DNA from: Aggregatimonas sangjinii
GTDB taxonomy: Bacteria; Bacteroidota; Bacteroidia; Flavobacteriales; Flavobacteriaceae
Assembly: GCF_005943945.1 (NCBI RefSeq)
Contig: NZ_CP040710.1
Location: forward strand, 941,001-1,005,000
DNA: 64,000 nt
Direction of reading: 5' to 3'
Shown: one piece after another, positions 10,801 through 16,644 of the stretch
How positions within the stretch are numbered: position 1 is the stretch's first letter
How the letters are laid out: each line of letters starts with the position of its first letter
Translations under genes and position numbers: made by a program
Notes under the pieces: generated by a model
What the model was told of the DNA's origin: nothing
Databases searched by the model: none
What the model saw: the letters and a program-made list of their open reading frames with translations, nothing else

Positions 10801-11222
10801 ATGTAAACTGTTTCAAAGCCGTTGTTACTGCTGTTACTACTATTACATTTTCGTTGTTCGATGATAGGATACACGCAGCCGGTAGAACAGGTATTGTTAT
10901 TCTGAACAGAAGCACTTAATTGAAGAGGTTCATCAGAACAGAGTTCCTGATCAGGCCCGGCGTTGACATGAATGTCGCAAGGCGGTGCCAGATTATCCAA
11001 AGCTGTTGGTGCCCCATTGGTATGGACATCATTTTCGTAGTTGGTGTTCTCCTCCCAAGACTCATTTGACAAAGAGGTCTCTATGGTAGTGTTTTCGGCA
11101 CCATAGAAGTTCGCAAGCGTTGATTTTGTATGGTCTCCTGTTGCCAGCAAAAGAATTGGCGCAAAAAGGAGTACGCATACCAGTTTCGCAACTGACTGAA
11201 ATGCAGTGTAATTTTTAATCAT
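1827..11222 (-). CDS. Giant modular T9SS-secreted surface protein (3131 aa; PKD/Ig-like, SdrD-B-like and unnamed repeat modules, type A sorting domain)
   Basis: This is a secreted or cell-surface multidomain protein. Residues 1-30 form a signal peptide. Residues about 80-700 hold PKD/Ig-like units (core YLWSTGETT) and a unique insert near 380-600. Residues about 719-959 hold two copies of an unnamed about 120-aa module (motifs YVLTSGDDLVIQ, YTIHPFV, GGGDLCASLDV). Six SdrD-B-like domains follow at about 961-1675 (GDTVFFDNDRDGVQDP type). Two more unnamed modules lie at about 1745-1860 and 1932-2049, mixed with Ig-like units. A tandem Ig-like array spans about 2050-2620, then a seventh SdrD-B domain, two more Ig-like units and a unique region near 2900-3040. 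The last about 90 residues resemble a T9SS type A sorting domain (VYPVPAQSGS, VSLYNLSGRLV, LPTGTYIIRV). It is probably an adhesin or gliding-associated surface protein; no enzymatic domain is evident. The gene is monocistronic with its own terminator. Confidence 0.93.
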   Translation of the reverse strand: MIKNYTAFQSVAKLVCVLLFAPILLLATGDHTKSTLANFYGAENTTIETSLSNESWEENTNYENDVHTNGAPTALDNLAPPCDIHVNAGPDQELCSDEPLQLSASVQNNNTCSTGCVYPIIEQRKCNSSNSSNNGFETVYIVSHNEDEPRFIASNQNFETFDDGTARFTATASNGHDTVQVDILYSGYTTNPPMGDPDDHRDDSPKDNNDPNNSCHYNQDFSTFGYYPNVEGTIISNRHGTYTVHADGPSFQIGDGGDVTRTGFGASGWFTLSGGNGYYEKGDINVALGDCQPQDNNAEVTYRWSTQDGNIIGNRNSQNIQVDQPGTYRVRVENCEGCRDSDTVVVTAFEVDAGDDVESCPEEEVTLTANPSSEPECSTCDESGSFSDGHQSVLYDLADCYSVGGNNSPNDYSEFTPAITNLDFATVNASIVYRNEGPHSCTTRSDPGRAACFGFGGADSNSFIDDAPRAVRFDYTLNADKGQAAKLDSFSFDEFAPEHYRQTSSQNNSVNEGRNNYPTRFGYRVLKNGQEIFREVDIPTSQSNWLNRFFDFANNDEFIVAEGESATFSFELYAYDQFDNNGDKSVWDLDTIRINASSCEGTSTSDIDYLWSNGETTQSIIVSPDETTTYSVTATSCSGCSVTDEVTVTIGEITADAGPDIEICEGQEAVLTASGGETYLWSTGETTAEITVTQAGEYTVEVTGDTGCTGTDSVIVTVNDPQAGTISPNPAAVCLTGEDVTITGNPAGDANVPDGYTLAFVLTSGDDLVIQDLSSAPEFNIAEGGKYTIHPFVFPSDFDPSTVVEFGSTTGFDVNSLLVQGGGDLCASLDVVGAMVIVSDPDAGTVTPVAGTVCLETGLVGISASPNGDATIPDGYTLAYVLTSGDDLVIQNLSTEPEFSVSADGKYTIHPFVYPSSFDPLSVVTPGVTTGGEVNALLVQGGGDLCASLDVAGAMVIVEDQVNIGNYVWNDENQDGCQDGEMGINGITVSLFQCTDGTNPTGNAIASMETQDDSNGLPGYYNFKVCRNSGEYIVVFDIPTGFEATESNNCSDDTTDSDIDDNGNSGCFEILDDDNLTVDAGIFDPVNVGDTVFFDNDRDGVQDPDEDGVAGVTVQLKDTAGNVIDETATDANGNYLFEAVAPGEYVIMFVPGTLPADYVFSPTDQGGDDAADSDADQDGNTQPFTVTAGQDDDLTFDAGINLPRASLGDTVFLDEDQDGIQDPGEEGVSGITVSLYICGETEAIATTTTDGNGNYEFADLEPNTEYYVGIDVPADFVTSPADQGGDDAADSDVDEDGVSDCVELSPGENDTTIDAGIYNPVNVGDTVFFDNDRDGVQDPDEDGVAGVTVQLKDTAGNVIEETATDANGNYLFEAVAPGEYVIMFVPGTLPADYVFSPADQGGDDAADSDADTDGNTQPFTVTAGQDDDLTFDAGINLPRASLGDTVFLDEDQDGIQDPGEEGVSGITVSLYICGETEAIATTTTDGNGNYEFADLEPNTEYYVGIDVPADFVTSPADQGGDDAADSDVDEDGVSDCVELSPGENDTTIDAGIFNPVNIGDTVFFDNDRDGVQDPDEDGVAGVTVQLKDTAGNVIDETVTDANGNYLFEAVAPGEYVIMFVPGTLPADYVFSPADQGGDDAADSDADQDGNTQPFTVTAGQDDDLTFDAGINIPCPTDFADAGDDVTICATGEVTLTATGGATYLWSTGATTASITVSPTSDTTYTVTVTTDDACEDTDEVVVIVLDPQAGTIIPNPAVCLEGDSVMISAVPDGNAVVPTGYTLAYVLTSGDDLVIQDLSNAPEFSVADAGKYTIHPFVFPSDFDPLSVVTPGETTGGQVNALLVQGGGDLCASLDVTGAMVNVNPLPEVSVEDAEICAGQTATLTAEGSDDVTYLWSNGETTASITVSDAGEYTVTVTSAEGCEASDSAVVTVTDPQAGTITPTPAVCLDGGAATILAIPDGNAQVPAGYTLAYVLTSGDDLVIQDLSSTPEFSVADAGMYTIHPFVFPSDFDPLSVVTPGETTGGQVNALLVQGGGDLCASLDVNGAMINVNPLPTADAGADIAICTGDSTILTASGGGTYLWSTGDTTASITVSPTVDTTYTVTVTSDDGCEDTDEVVVSINPIVIAVAGDDVAVCVGESATLTASGGESYLWSTGETSASIIVSPTEDTTYTVEVTSAEDCTDTDEVVVSINPEVVANAGADIAVCSGDDATLTASGGGTYLWSTGETSASIIVSPTEDTTYTVEVTSAEGCTDTDEVVVSINPEVVANAGADIAVCSGDDATLTASGGGTYLWSTGETSASIIVSPTEDTTYTVEVTSAEGCTDTDEVVVSINPEVVANAGADIAICSGDDATLTASGGESYLWSTGETSASIIVSPTEDTTYTVEVTSAEGCTDTDEVVVSINPEVVANAGADIAVCSGDDATLTASGGGTYLWSTGETSASIIVSPTEDTTYTVEVTSAEGCTDTDEVVVSINPEVVANAGADIAVCSGDDATLTASGGGTYLWSTGETSASIIVSPTEDTTYTVEVTSAEGCTDTDEVVVSINPEVVANAGSDVTSCSGELLTLTATGGVSYLWSNGETTAAIEVAPTAATTYTVTVTSAEGCTDTDDVFVNVENKVSVGDYVWNDVNENGIQDDGDTGVNGVTVTLYQCNDGSNSGGTMISSTVTANEPTTNAPGYYALDVCPNSGEYYVVFSTPGGFEFTESNVGDSALNSDADANGVTGCFTVGGTDITTIDAGLISLCDIDATVLGEEEICVGEEATILASGGDTYLWSNGETTASITVAPTETTTYTVVVTDSTIPDCSAELSFTVEVQSIAIDAGPDVTIESGESTLLTVSGAGDSDTILWSTGESTASITVAPIGTTTYSVTVVNDLGCIGEDSVTVNVNSACGINPAFKILPRDQPGTYTPGNSTAACLGDNLYLWMHMDPDNLFDGLAEDYSEWSFTFEFPNGDVIVQDSRPIWPGNQRVEKLDLQESDFGDINISWVSPDGCVGSTVFTLNFPDGSSCGPNGTRISDFYALGAVYPVPAQSGSTITLEVNTKTKSISTAKGASQSKNFVVPTSKTTIQVSLYNLSGRLVETPKSYDVETGMVKVYHELSNLPTGTYIIRVDGDEWFDSDNIIIE
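3553..4830. repeat. Six tandem 213-bp units coding for 71-aa Ig-like repeats
   Basis: Units begin at 3553, 3766, 3979, 4192, 4405 and 4618, exactly 213 bp apart and nearly identical at DNA level. Each encodes one 71-residue PKD/Ig-like domain containing CSGDDATLTASGG, YLWSTGETSAS and TYTVEVTSAEGC. The last unit diverges from about 4785. Differences are mostly synonymous or swap GGGT for GGES before YLWS, which suggests recent duplication or gene conversion inside the gene. Confidence 0.93.
5072..5430 (-). repeat. Unnamed about 120-aa module, copy 4
   Basis: This is the fourth copy of a module inside the giant protein. Shared landmarks are AGTI.P.PAVCL at the start, GYTLAYVLTSGDDLVIQDLS, YTIHPFVFPSDFDP and QGGGDLCASLDV. 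It is bracketed by Ig-like units. The other copies lie at about 5640-5985, 8345-8700 and 8705-9065. I do not recognise a named family. Confidence 0.75.
6221..7980. repeat. About 2.5 tandem copies of a 705-bp unit coding for paired SdrD-B-like domains
   Basis: Units start at 6221, 6926 and 7631 (spacing exactly 705 bp). The third is cut short near 7980. Each full unit encodes two SdrD-B-like beta-sandwich domains: one of GDTVFFDNDRDGVQDPDEDG type and one of GDTVFLDEDQDGIQDPGEEG type. Copies are nearly identical in DNA. By eye the array is clearly richer in G and C than the surrounding gene. Confidence 0.92.
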
Positions 11223-11969
11223 TTTCCGTAATGTGTTATTATTAGAATACTAATGGAGATTCGGGATGTAAAGCACCATAACACATACAACCAAAAAGGG
11301 GGAGTTTGGTTTGGATCGTATTTTCCTCGGGGAAAAGGAAGGAAGAAATAAAATTTTTTGGGAATGTAGTTTTATATCATACTCGAATATTTTTAAGATT
11401 CGTTAATGGTTTTAAAAGAGAGCGTTAAATGTAAACATCCTTTTGTTAATTTTAACAAAAAATTACAAAAAAATTGTGTAATTCGAAGATTTTTGCTCTG
11501 AGCCTGATAAAATCGTAATTTATGTAGGAAATTAAAACTACATCTAAAGGTAAATACGACGTTTAATCATTTTTTTTGAGAGATTTTACTGACAAATTGC
11601 CTCCTTATTTTTCAAATAGCAATATTCTTTTTCGAATGAAACTTCCTATCAAGTGGTCTATTCTAGATGAAAAAAATAATTTATTGCAATTGATATAATC
11701 CTTCCCGCATCTACCAAAAGTTTAACTCCATTTCAATAGAAACCAGTCAATAAATCATTGATGATGTTGCCATAGGCACGATAGTATAAATTAGCTTAAC
11801 CCTTCAAGAAACTGAATAATACTGTTTTGCTTCCGGCTGCCTATCCCAAGCTTCATTATTTAAGGCGAATTTGAGCCCAGATAGCTCATTGTCCCGTTAC
11901 TGTTTATAAGTTTTGGTTTTTCTGTATAAGTATACCTTATAATATGTTTTCACAAATTTGCGATTTCCC
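11223..11969. other. Long AT-rich divergent intergenic region between the giant surface-protein gene and guaA
   Basis: About 750 bp has no supported gene. The half near the giant gene is very A/T-rich, with runs of A and T around 11440-11600. Genes on both sides read outward, so both promoters should lie here. Short open frames are present but none has a coding signature. I see no tRNA and no strong hairpin terminator. A purine or guanine riboswitch before guaA was looked for and not recognised. Confidence 0.5.
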
Positions 11970-11977
11970 TATTTTTG
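11970..11977 (+). promoter_or_regulatory. Candidate -7 element (TATTTTTG) just before guaA
   Basis: TATTTTTG matches the Bacteroidota -7 consensus TAnnTTTG. A TTTT tetramer lies 19 bp upstream (11947-11950), where the -33 TTTG element would be expected. If this is used, transcription would begin at or next to the guaA ATG at 11981, giving a leaderless or nearly leaderless mRNA. Confidence 0.35.
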
Positions 11978-11980
11978 CCC

Positions 11981-13513
11981 ATGCAAAATAACGTCCTTAT
12001 TCTTGATTTTGGTTCGCAGTATACACAACTCATTGCCAGGCGCGTTCGCGAATTGAATATTTTCTGCGAAATCAAACCTTTTAACAAGTTGCCCGAAGAT
12101 GTCTCGAACTATAAAGCGGTCATACTCTCCGGTTCTCCGTTTTCCGTCCGAGCCAAAGATGCACCACATCCCGATCTTTCAAAAATAAAAGGGAAGAAAC
12201 CACTTTTAGGTGTTTGTTACGGCGCGCAGTATCTCGCCCATTTTAATGGCGGTAGTGTTGAAAAGTCGAATACTAGGGAGTATGGTCGTGCAAACCTTTC
12301 GCATGTTATATCGGACCATCCATTTTTTAAGCATATTACTATTGGAAGTCAAGTGTGGATGAGCCATGCCGATACGATTAAAAAACTACCAGAACAGGCG
12401 ACCTTATTGGCGAGCACCCATGATGTTGCGAATGCCGCCTTTAAATTCGAGGGGGAAGAAACGTATGGTATTCAGTTTCACCCCGAGGTATATCATACCA
12501 CGGACGGGAAACAGTTGTTGGAAAACTTTTTGGTAAATATTGCCGGGGTAGCGCAAACCTGGACGCCGGATGCTTTCGTAGAATCAACCGTAGCTGAATT
12601 AAAGGCCAAAATCGGTACCGATAAGGTCATTTTGGGGCTGTCGGGAGGCGTAGATTCCACGGTGGCCGCCGTGCTTTTGCACAAGGCTATCGGAAAAAAC
12701 CTACACTGTATTTTTGTAAACAACGGATTGCTTCGCAAGAACGAGTTCGAAAATGTATTGAAGCAATACGAAGGTATGGGCCTTAACGTTAAAGGTGTAG
12801 ATGCTTCGGCACGCTTTTTGGACGCGCTGGAAGGGGAAAGCGATCCTGAAACCAAAAGAAAGACGATAGGACGCGTTTTTATCGAGGTGTTCGATGATGA
12901 GTCGCATTTGGTTGCGGATGCGAAATGGCTTGCACAAGGTACCATCTATCCCGATGTTATCGAGTCGGTATCGGCCACTGGTGGTCCCTCGGCGACCATA
13001 AAAAGTCATCATAACGTGGGTGGTTTACCGGATTTTATGAAGTTGAAGGTAGTGGAGCCCTTGAAAATGTTGTTCAAAGATGAAGTGCGCAGGGTAGGGG
13101 CCAGTATGAACGTGGGGAGTGAGCGCTTGGGCCGTCATCCGTTTCCCGGACCCGGTCTTGCGATTCGTATTTTAGGCGATATAACACGTGAAAAAGTAGC
13201 TATACTTCAGGAGGTCGACCATATTTTTATACAAGGATTGCGCGATTGGGGACTTTATGACAAGGTCTGGCAGGCCGGAGCCATGCTTTTACCCGTAAAT
13301 AGTGTAGGGGTCATGGGCGATGAGCGAACATATGAAAAATGTGTAGCTTTACGGGCGGTAGAAAGTACCGATGGCATGACGGCCGATTGGGTAAATCTGC
13401 CCTACGAATTTTTACAAAAGACCTCTAACGATATTATTAATAAAGTACCGGGTGTGAATAGGGTCGTTTACGATATCAGCTCGAAACCACCGGCGACAAT
13501 AGAATGGGAATAA
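11981..13513 (+). CDS. guaA: GMP synthase (glutamine-hydrolysing)
   Basis: The product converts XMP to GMP using ATP and glutamine, the last step of guanine nucleotide synthesis in the cytoplasm. The N-terminal class I glutamine amidotransferase has the nucleophile Cys79 in GVCYGAQ and the His167/Glu169 pair in FHPEV. The ATP-pyrophosphatase P-loop is SGGVDS at 221-226. The C-terminal dimerisation domain ends with the usual KPPATIEWE. Length (510 aa) is normal for the family. A TTG six bases upstream extends the frame, but ATG at 11981 gives the canonical start. It is first in a plus-strand run and its last bases sit just before the LysM gene. Confidence 0.97.
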   Translation: MQNNVLILDFGSQYTQLIARRVRELNIFCEIKPFNKLPEDVSNYKAVILSGSPFSVRAKDAPHPDLSKIKGKKPLLGVCYGAQYLAHFNGGSVEKSNTREYGRANLSHVISDHPFFKHITIGSQVWMSHADTIKKLPEQATLLASTHDVANAAFKFEGEETYGIQFHPEVYHTTDGKQLLENFLVNIAGVAQTWTPDAFVESTVAELKAKIGTDKVILGLSGGVDSTVAAVLLHKAIGKNLHCIFVNNGLLRKNEFENVLKQYEGMGLNVKGVDASARFLDALEGESDPETKRKTIGRVFIEVFDDESHLVADAKWLAQGTIYPDVIESVSATGGPSATIKSHHNVGGLPDFMKLKVVEPLKMLFKDEVRRVGASMNVGSERLGRHPFPGPGLAIRILGDITREKVAILQEVDHIFIQGLRDWGLYDKVWQAGAMLLPVNSVGVMGDERTYEKCVALRAVESTDGMTADWVNLPYEFLQKTSNDIINKVPGVNRVVYDISSKPPATIEWE

Positions 13514-13515
13514 CT

Positions 13516-15675
13516 ATGAACGGCTATTTAAAAAACATCGTCTTATTGCTATTATTGGCGCTTCTTAGCTGTAAGGCAACAGCACAGAAATTTACTACAC
13601 ACAAAGTAAAACAAGGGGAGAGTTTGGAGGAGGTGTCCAAACGGTACGGTGTTTCCATTGCGGATATCCTCGTGTATAACAAAGAAATAAAAGTAGGCCA
13701 GGATTTGAGGGCCAATATGGTCTTGGTCATTCCCAATGCAACCAATGCCACATCGGTTACATCGGAAACAAAAGCAGGAACCACTACTGCCGAGAGTACC
13801 GAAGAACAAGAGGAGCCCTATGCCTTTACCTCGCATAAGGTAAAGCGCAAGGAAACACTATACAGTATCTCAAAGCGCTATAACATCACTGAAGATGACA
13901 TTAAAAAATACAATCGGGACCTGTATTCCATGCAGTTAAAAAAGAAGATGGTCTTGCGCATTCCGAAATACCGGCGGGTCGACCCTCGCGATATGGAAAC
14001 TATAGACCCGAACGATTATGAAACGTACACCGTCGCTCTAAAGGAAACACGTTGGAGCATCGCCCACAAATATGGTATTACTATCGATAGTCTTTTGGTC
14101 TTGAATCCCGATTTATCAAAAACCAGCAACTATCTAAGAGAAGGTCAAGAATTGAAGTTGCCCATAAAGGCGGGAAGTTCCATCAAGAATCAAGAGACCC
14201 AATTATATGTTTCCTATACCGTGCCTGCGAAGATGAATTTTTATCAGTTGGAGAAGAAATTCGGGGTGAAATCGGACGAAATCGTACGCTTGAACCCACA
14301 GATCAGTGAGCAAGGTGGTTTGAAAGAGGATATGGTCATTCGCATTCCGCAACGAAAAGTCGAAGCTGGCGAAGTGAATACGGATAATTTCATCTTTTAC
14401 GAGGTGAAACCAAAGCAAACGGAGTATAGTCTTACGCGGAAGTTGGGAGTCACCTATAAAGAACTACTAAAATTGAATCCTTCGCTACAGGATGGTTTAA
14501 AGGCGGGAATGGTTTTAAAGCTTCCGAAAACACAGACCGGGAATTTTGAAGTTCGAAATTCGTTGGTACTCGACAAGATCGATTTGTTGGATAGTATTAA
14601 TCCTGCATCAAAGCCCAAAGTATTGTTTCTATTGCCGTTCCGGTTAGATCGAATGGACATGTCAAGCAAGGCCAACATGGAGGATACCATTCAAAAACGA
14701 AATGATGCCAGCGCTAGCCTAGGACTCTATTCGGGTGCTTTAATTGCAGTCGATTCCATTGCTGACCTCGGTATTTCCATAGATATTAAGACTTTGGATA
14801 ATGAATTAAGTCTTGCAAAGACGAAAGAGTTACTTGCCAGGGAAAATATGGCTGATTACAGTGCTGTATTTGGTCCCTTAGACCCGCCCTCAGTGCAGGA
14901 GGTGGCGACCAGGGCTGCCTCCGTTCAGGTTCCCGTTCTAGCACCCATACCCGTACGTTCGCTCAATAGCATGCCCAACGTATTCTTCACGTACACCGGT
15001 CAGCAAGTGTTGCGTGACAAGATGTTCTCCTATTTGGATTCTTTGGCTATCGATAAAAATATAATTGTGATCGCCGATGCCAAAAACGATACGGTCGCTA
15101 AAATGATCATGCAGCGTTTTCCCGAGGTGAAGAGGGTAGAGCTCAAGGAAGAGGAAAAGAACATTTCAATGGATTTGGAGGAATTTACCGAGCTACTTTC
15201 AACCGAACAGGAGAATTGGGTATTTCTTGAAACCGACAACGAAAAGTTAGTACCTAGTGTAAGTTCTATTCTCAATTCGAACAATACTGAGGAAATAATG
15301 GTTCGAATGTTCACTACCAATCGAAATAAGGCTTTTGATAGCGATGCCATCTCCGTTTCCCATTTATCGAACCTTAATTTTACCTACCCTTCGGTATATC
15401 GCGAAGTAGGCAACAATTCGTTTGTAAAACGATATGAAAAGCGTTTTAAGAGTAGGCCAGATCGCTTCGCCGTTCGCGGTTTCGATATTACGTATGACCT
15501 CCTATTGAAATTGGCTTATAAAAACGACATGTTCGCGATTTCTAAACTCATCGGGGAAACCGAATATAGTGGAAACAAGTTCAGTTACGAAAAAGATGAG
15601 GCGTCCGGGTATTACAATACTTCCAGCTATATCATGTCTTATCAGGATATGCGCATCAAAGAAATCAAACCGTAA
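13516..15675 (+). CDS. Five-LysM protein with C-terminal periplasmic-binding-like domain
   Basis: This is an exported peptidoglycan-binding protein of about 719 residues. A signal peptide (LLLLLALLSCKATAQ) could be a lipoprotein signal through the Cys in LLSC. Five LysM domains lie at about 25-70, 105-150, 170-220, 235-285 and 295-340, each with a YxV..GE/KETLxxIxxxY-like start and an xLxIP end. The C-terminal half (about 355-715; KVLFLLPFRLD, SLGLYSGALIAVD, VFGPLDPPSVQEVA) looks like a type I periplasmic-binding fold as in LpoA or amino-acid receptors. The start at 13516 follows the guaA stop by 2 bp. An ATG at 13504 would overlap guaA and spoil the signal peptide. The role is probably sensing or regulating the cell wall (inference). 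Confidence 0.88.
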   Translation: MNGYLKNIVLLLLLALLSCKATAQKFTTHKVKQGESLEEVSKRYGVSIADILVYNKEIKVGQDLRANMVLVIPNATNATSVTSETKAGTTTAESTEEQEEPYAFTSHKVKRKETLYSISKRYNITEDDIKKYNRDLYSMQLKKKMVLRIPKYRRVDPRDMETIDPNDYETYTVALKETRWSIAHKYGITIDSLLVLNPDLSKTSNYLREGQELKLPIKAGSSIKNQETQLYVSYTVPAKMNFYQLEKKFGVKSDEIVRLNPQISEQGGLKEDMVIRIPQRKVEAGEVNTDNFIFYEVKPKQTEYSLTRKLGVTYKELLKLNPSLQDGLKAGMVLKLPKTQTGNFEVRNSLVLDKIDLLDSINPASKPKVLFLLPFRLDRMDMSSKANMEDTIQKRNDASASLGLYSGALIAVDSIADLGISIDIKTLDNELSLAKTKELLARENMADYSAVFGPLDPPSVQEVATRAASVQVPVLAPIPVRSLNSMPNVFFTYTGQQVLRDKMFSYLDSLAIDKNIIVIADAKNDTVAKMIMQRFPEVKRVELKEEEKNISMDLEEFTELLSTEQENWVFLETDNEKLVPSVSSILNSNNTEEIMVRMFTTNRNKAFDSDAISVSHLSNLNFTYPSVYREVGNNSFVKRYEKRFKSRPDRFAVRGFDITYDLLLKLAYKNDMFAISKLIGETEYSGNKFSYEKDEASGYYNTSSYIMSYQDMRIKEIKP

Positions 15676-15678
15676 GAT

Positions 15679-16083
15679 ATGACCTCTAAAGTAACCTATA
15701 ACGGAGAATTGCGAACCTCCTGCAAACACCTTCGTTCGGGCGATACTTTTATAACCGATGCTCCAATCGATAACAAGGGGTTGGGACAGGCGTTCTCCCC
15801 GACCGATACGGTTGCTACAGGGTTGGCAAGTTGCATTCTCACCATGATGGGCATAAAATCGAAAGACCTCGAAGTTGATTTGACCAATGCTACAGCGGAA
15901 GTTACCAAGCATATGGCATCCGACCCAAGAAGGATTTCGAAAATAGAAATACAACTAAGCCTTCCTGCCAAAGCTTCGGAAAAGGAACGGGCGATTCTTA
16001 TCCGAACCGCCAACACTTGTCCGGTTCACCATAGTCTGCATCCCGATATTGACAAGCAGCTTACTTTCAACTGGGTACTTTGA
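15679..16083 (+). CDS. OsmC family peroxiredoxin-like protein
   Basis: This 134-aa protein of the OsmC/Ohr superfamily reduces organic hydroperoxides or handles related thiol chemistry in the cytoplasm. The two conserved cysteines are visible: Cys52 in LASCILTMMG and Cys114 in NTCPVHHSL. The length is typical. It starts 3 bp after the LysM gene stop and its TGA overlaps the TTG start of the next gene (TTGA), so it is probably cotranscribed. Whether it is OsmC or Ohr in specificity cannot be told from sequence alone. Confidence 0.9.
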   Translation: MTSKVTYNGELRTSCKHLRSGDTFITDAPIDNKGLGQAFSPTDTVATGLASCILTMMGIKSKDLEVDLTNATAEVTKHMASDPRRISKIEIQLSLPAKASEKERAILIRTANTCPVHHSLHPDIDKQLTFNWVL

Positions 16084-16598
16084 AACAGCTATTTGTTTTA
16101 TTGTTCTCTGGGTGGATGGGCATTTCCTTCGGGCAGCAGGAGTCGCAAATTCCGTGGTCACAGGAGGTAAGACTCACTTGGGCCGATTTTAAAGGAAAGC
16201 CAACCAGTGACGACGCGGCGGCCACCACTGCAAGTGGTATCAGCTATCGCTTTTCTACAAATACTTGGGGGAATCAAGTAGAAATAGAATTTGTGGTAAC
16301 TACCCATTTTTATCCGGAGAAATCATGGTACAGGCCAGAGCTATGCGATGCTCAGATTCTACGGCACGAACAATTGCATTTCGACATTTCAGAGGTATTC
16401 GCCAGAAAAATGAGAACGCGCCTAGCGGCTACTAAATTTACCAAAGACGTGAAAGCGGAGGTCGCGAAAATATACGACGAAATCAATATGGCCCTGTACG
16501 CTTTTCAGAACCGCTACGACAACGAAACCAATTTTTCGCGTCACCGCGAAAAGCAGTCGGAATGGAATCGGAAAATCGCTGATATTTTAAAGGATTGA
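16080..16598 (+). CDS. DUF922-like putative secreted Zn-protease
   Basis: This is a 172-aa exported protein. The start is a TTG overlapping the preceding stop, chosen because it gives a complete signal peptide (MKQLFVLLFSGWMGISFGQQ). The mature part has WADFKGKP near residue 35 and the zincin-type HExxH motif HEQLH at 96-100, typical of DUF922 proteins, which are predicted zinc proteases without known substrates. It is the last gene of the guaA run and converges on bshC. No internal ATG gives a better start without losing the signal. Confidence 0.75.
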   Translation: MKQLFVLLFSGWMGISFGQQESQIPWSQEVRLTWADFKGKPTSDDAAATTASGISYRFSTNTWGNQVEIEFVVTTHFYPEKSWYRPELCDAQILRHEQLHFDISEVFARKMRTRLAATKFTKDVKAEVAKIYDEINMALYAFQNRYDNETNFSRHREKQSEWNRKIADILKD

Positions 16599-16644
16599 GT
16601 ACGGAATGTGGGCTAGAGCGGGGTGTGGCAAATCAAAATTAAAT

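Noticed and set aside
11223-11969. Purine riboswitch before guaA
   Set aside because: The conserved core bases and paired stems of known purine or guanidine riboswitches could not be found.
12493-12945. 150-aa minus-strand open frame inside guaA
   Set aside because: It is an antisense shadow of a canonical guaA frame and has no recognisable protein features.
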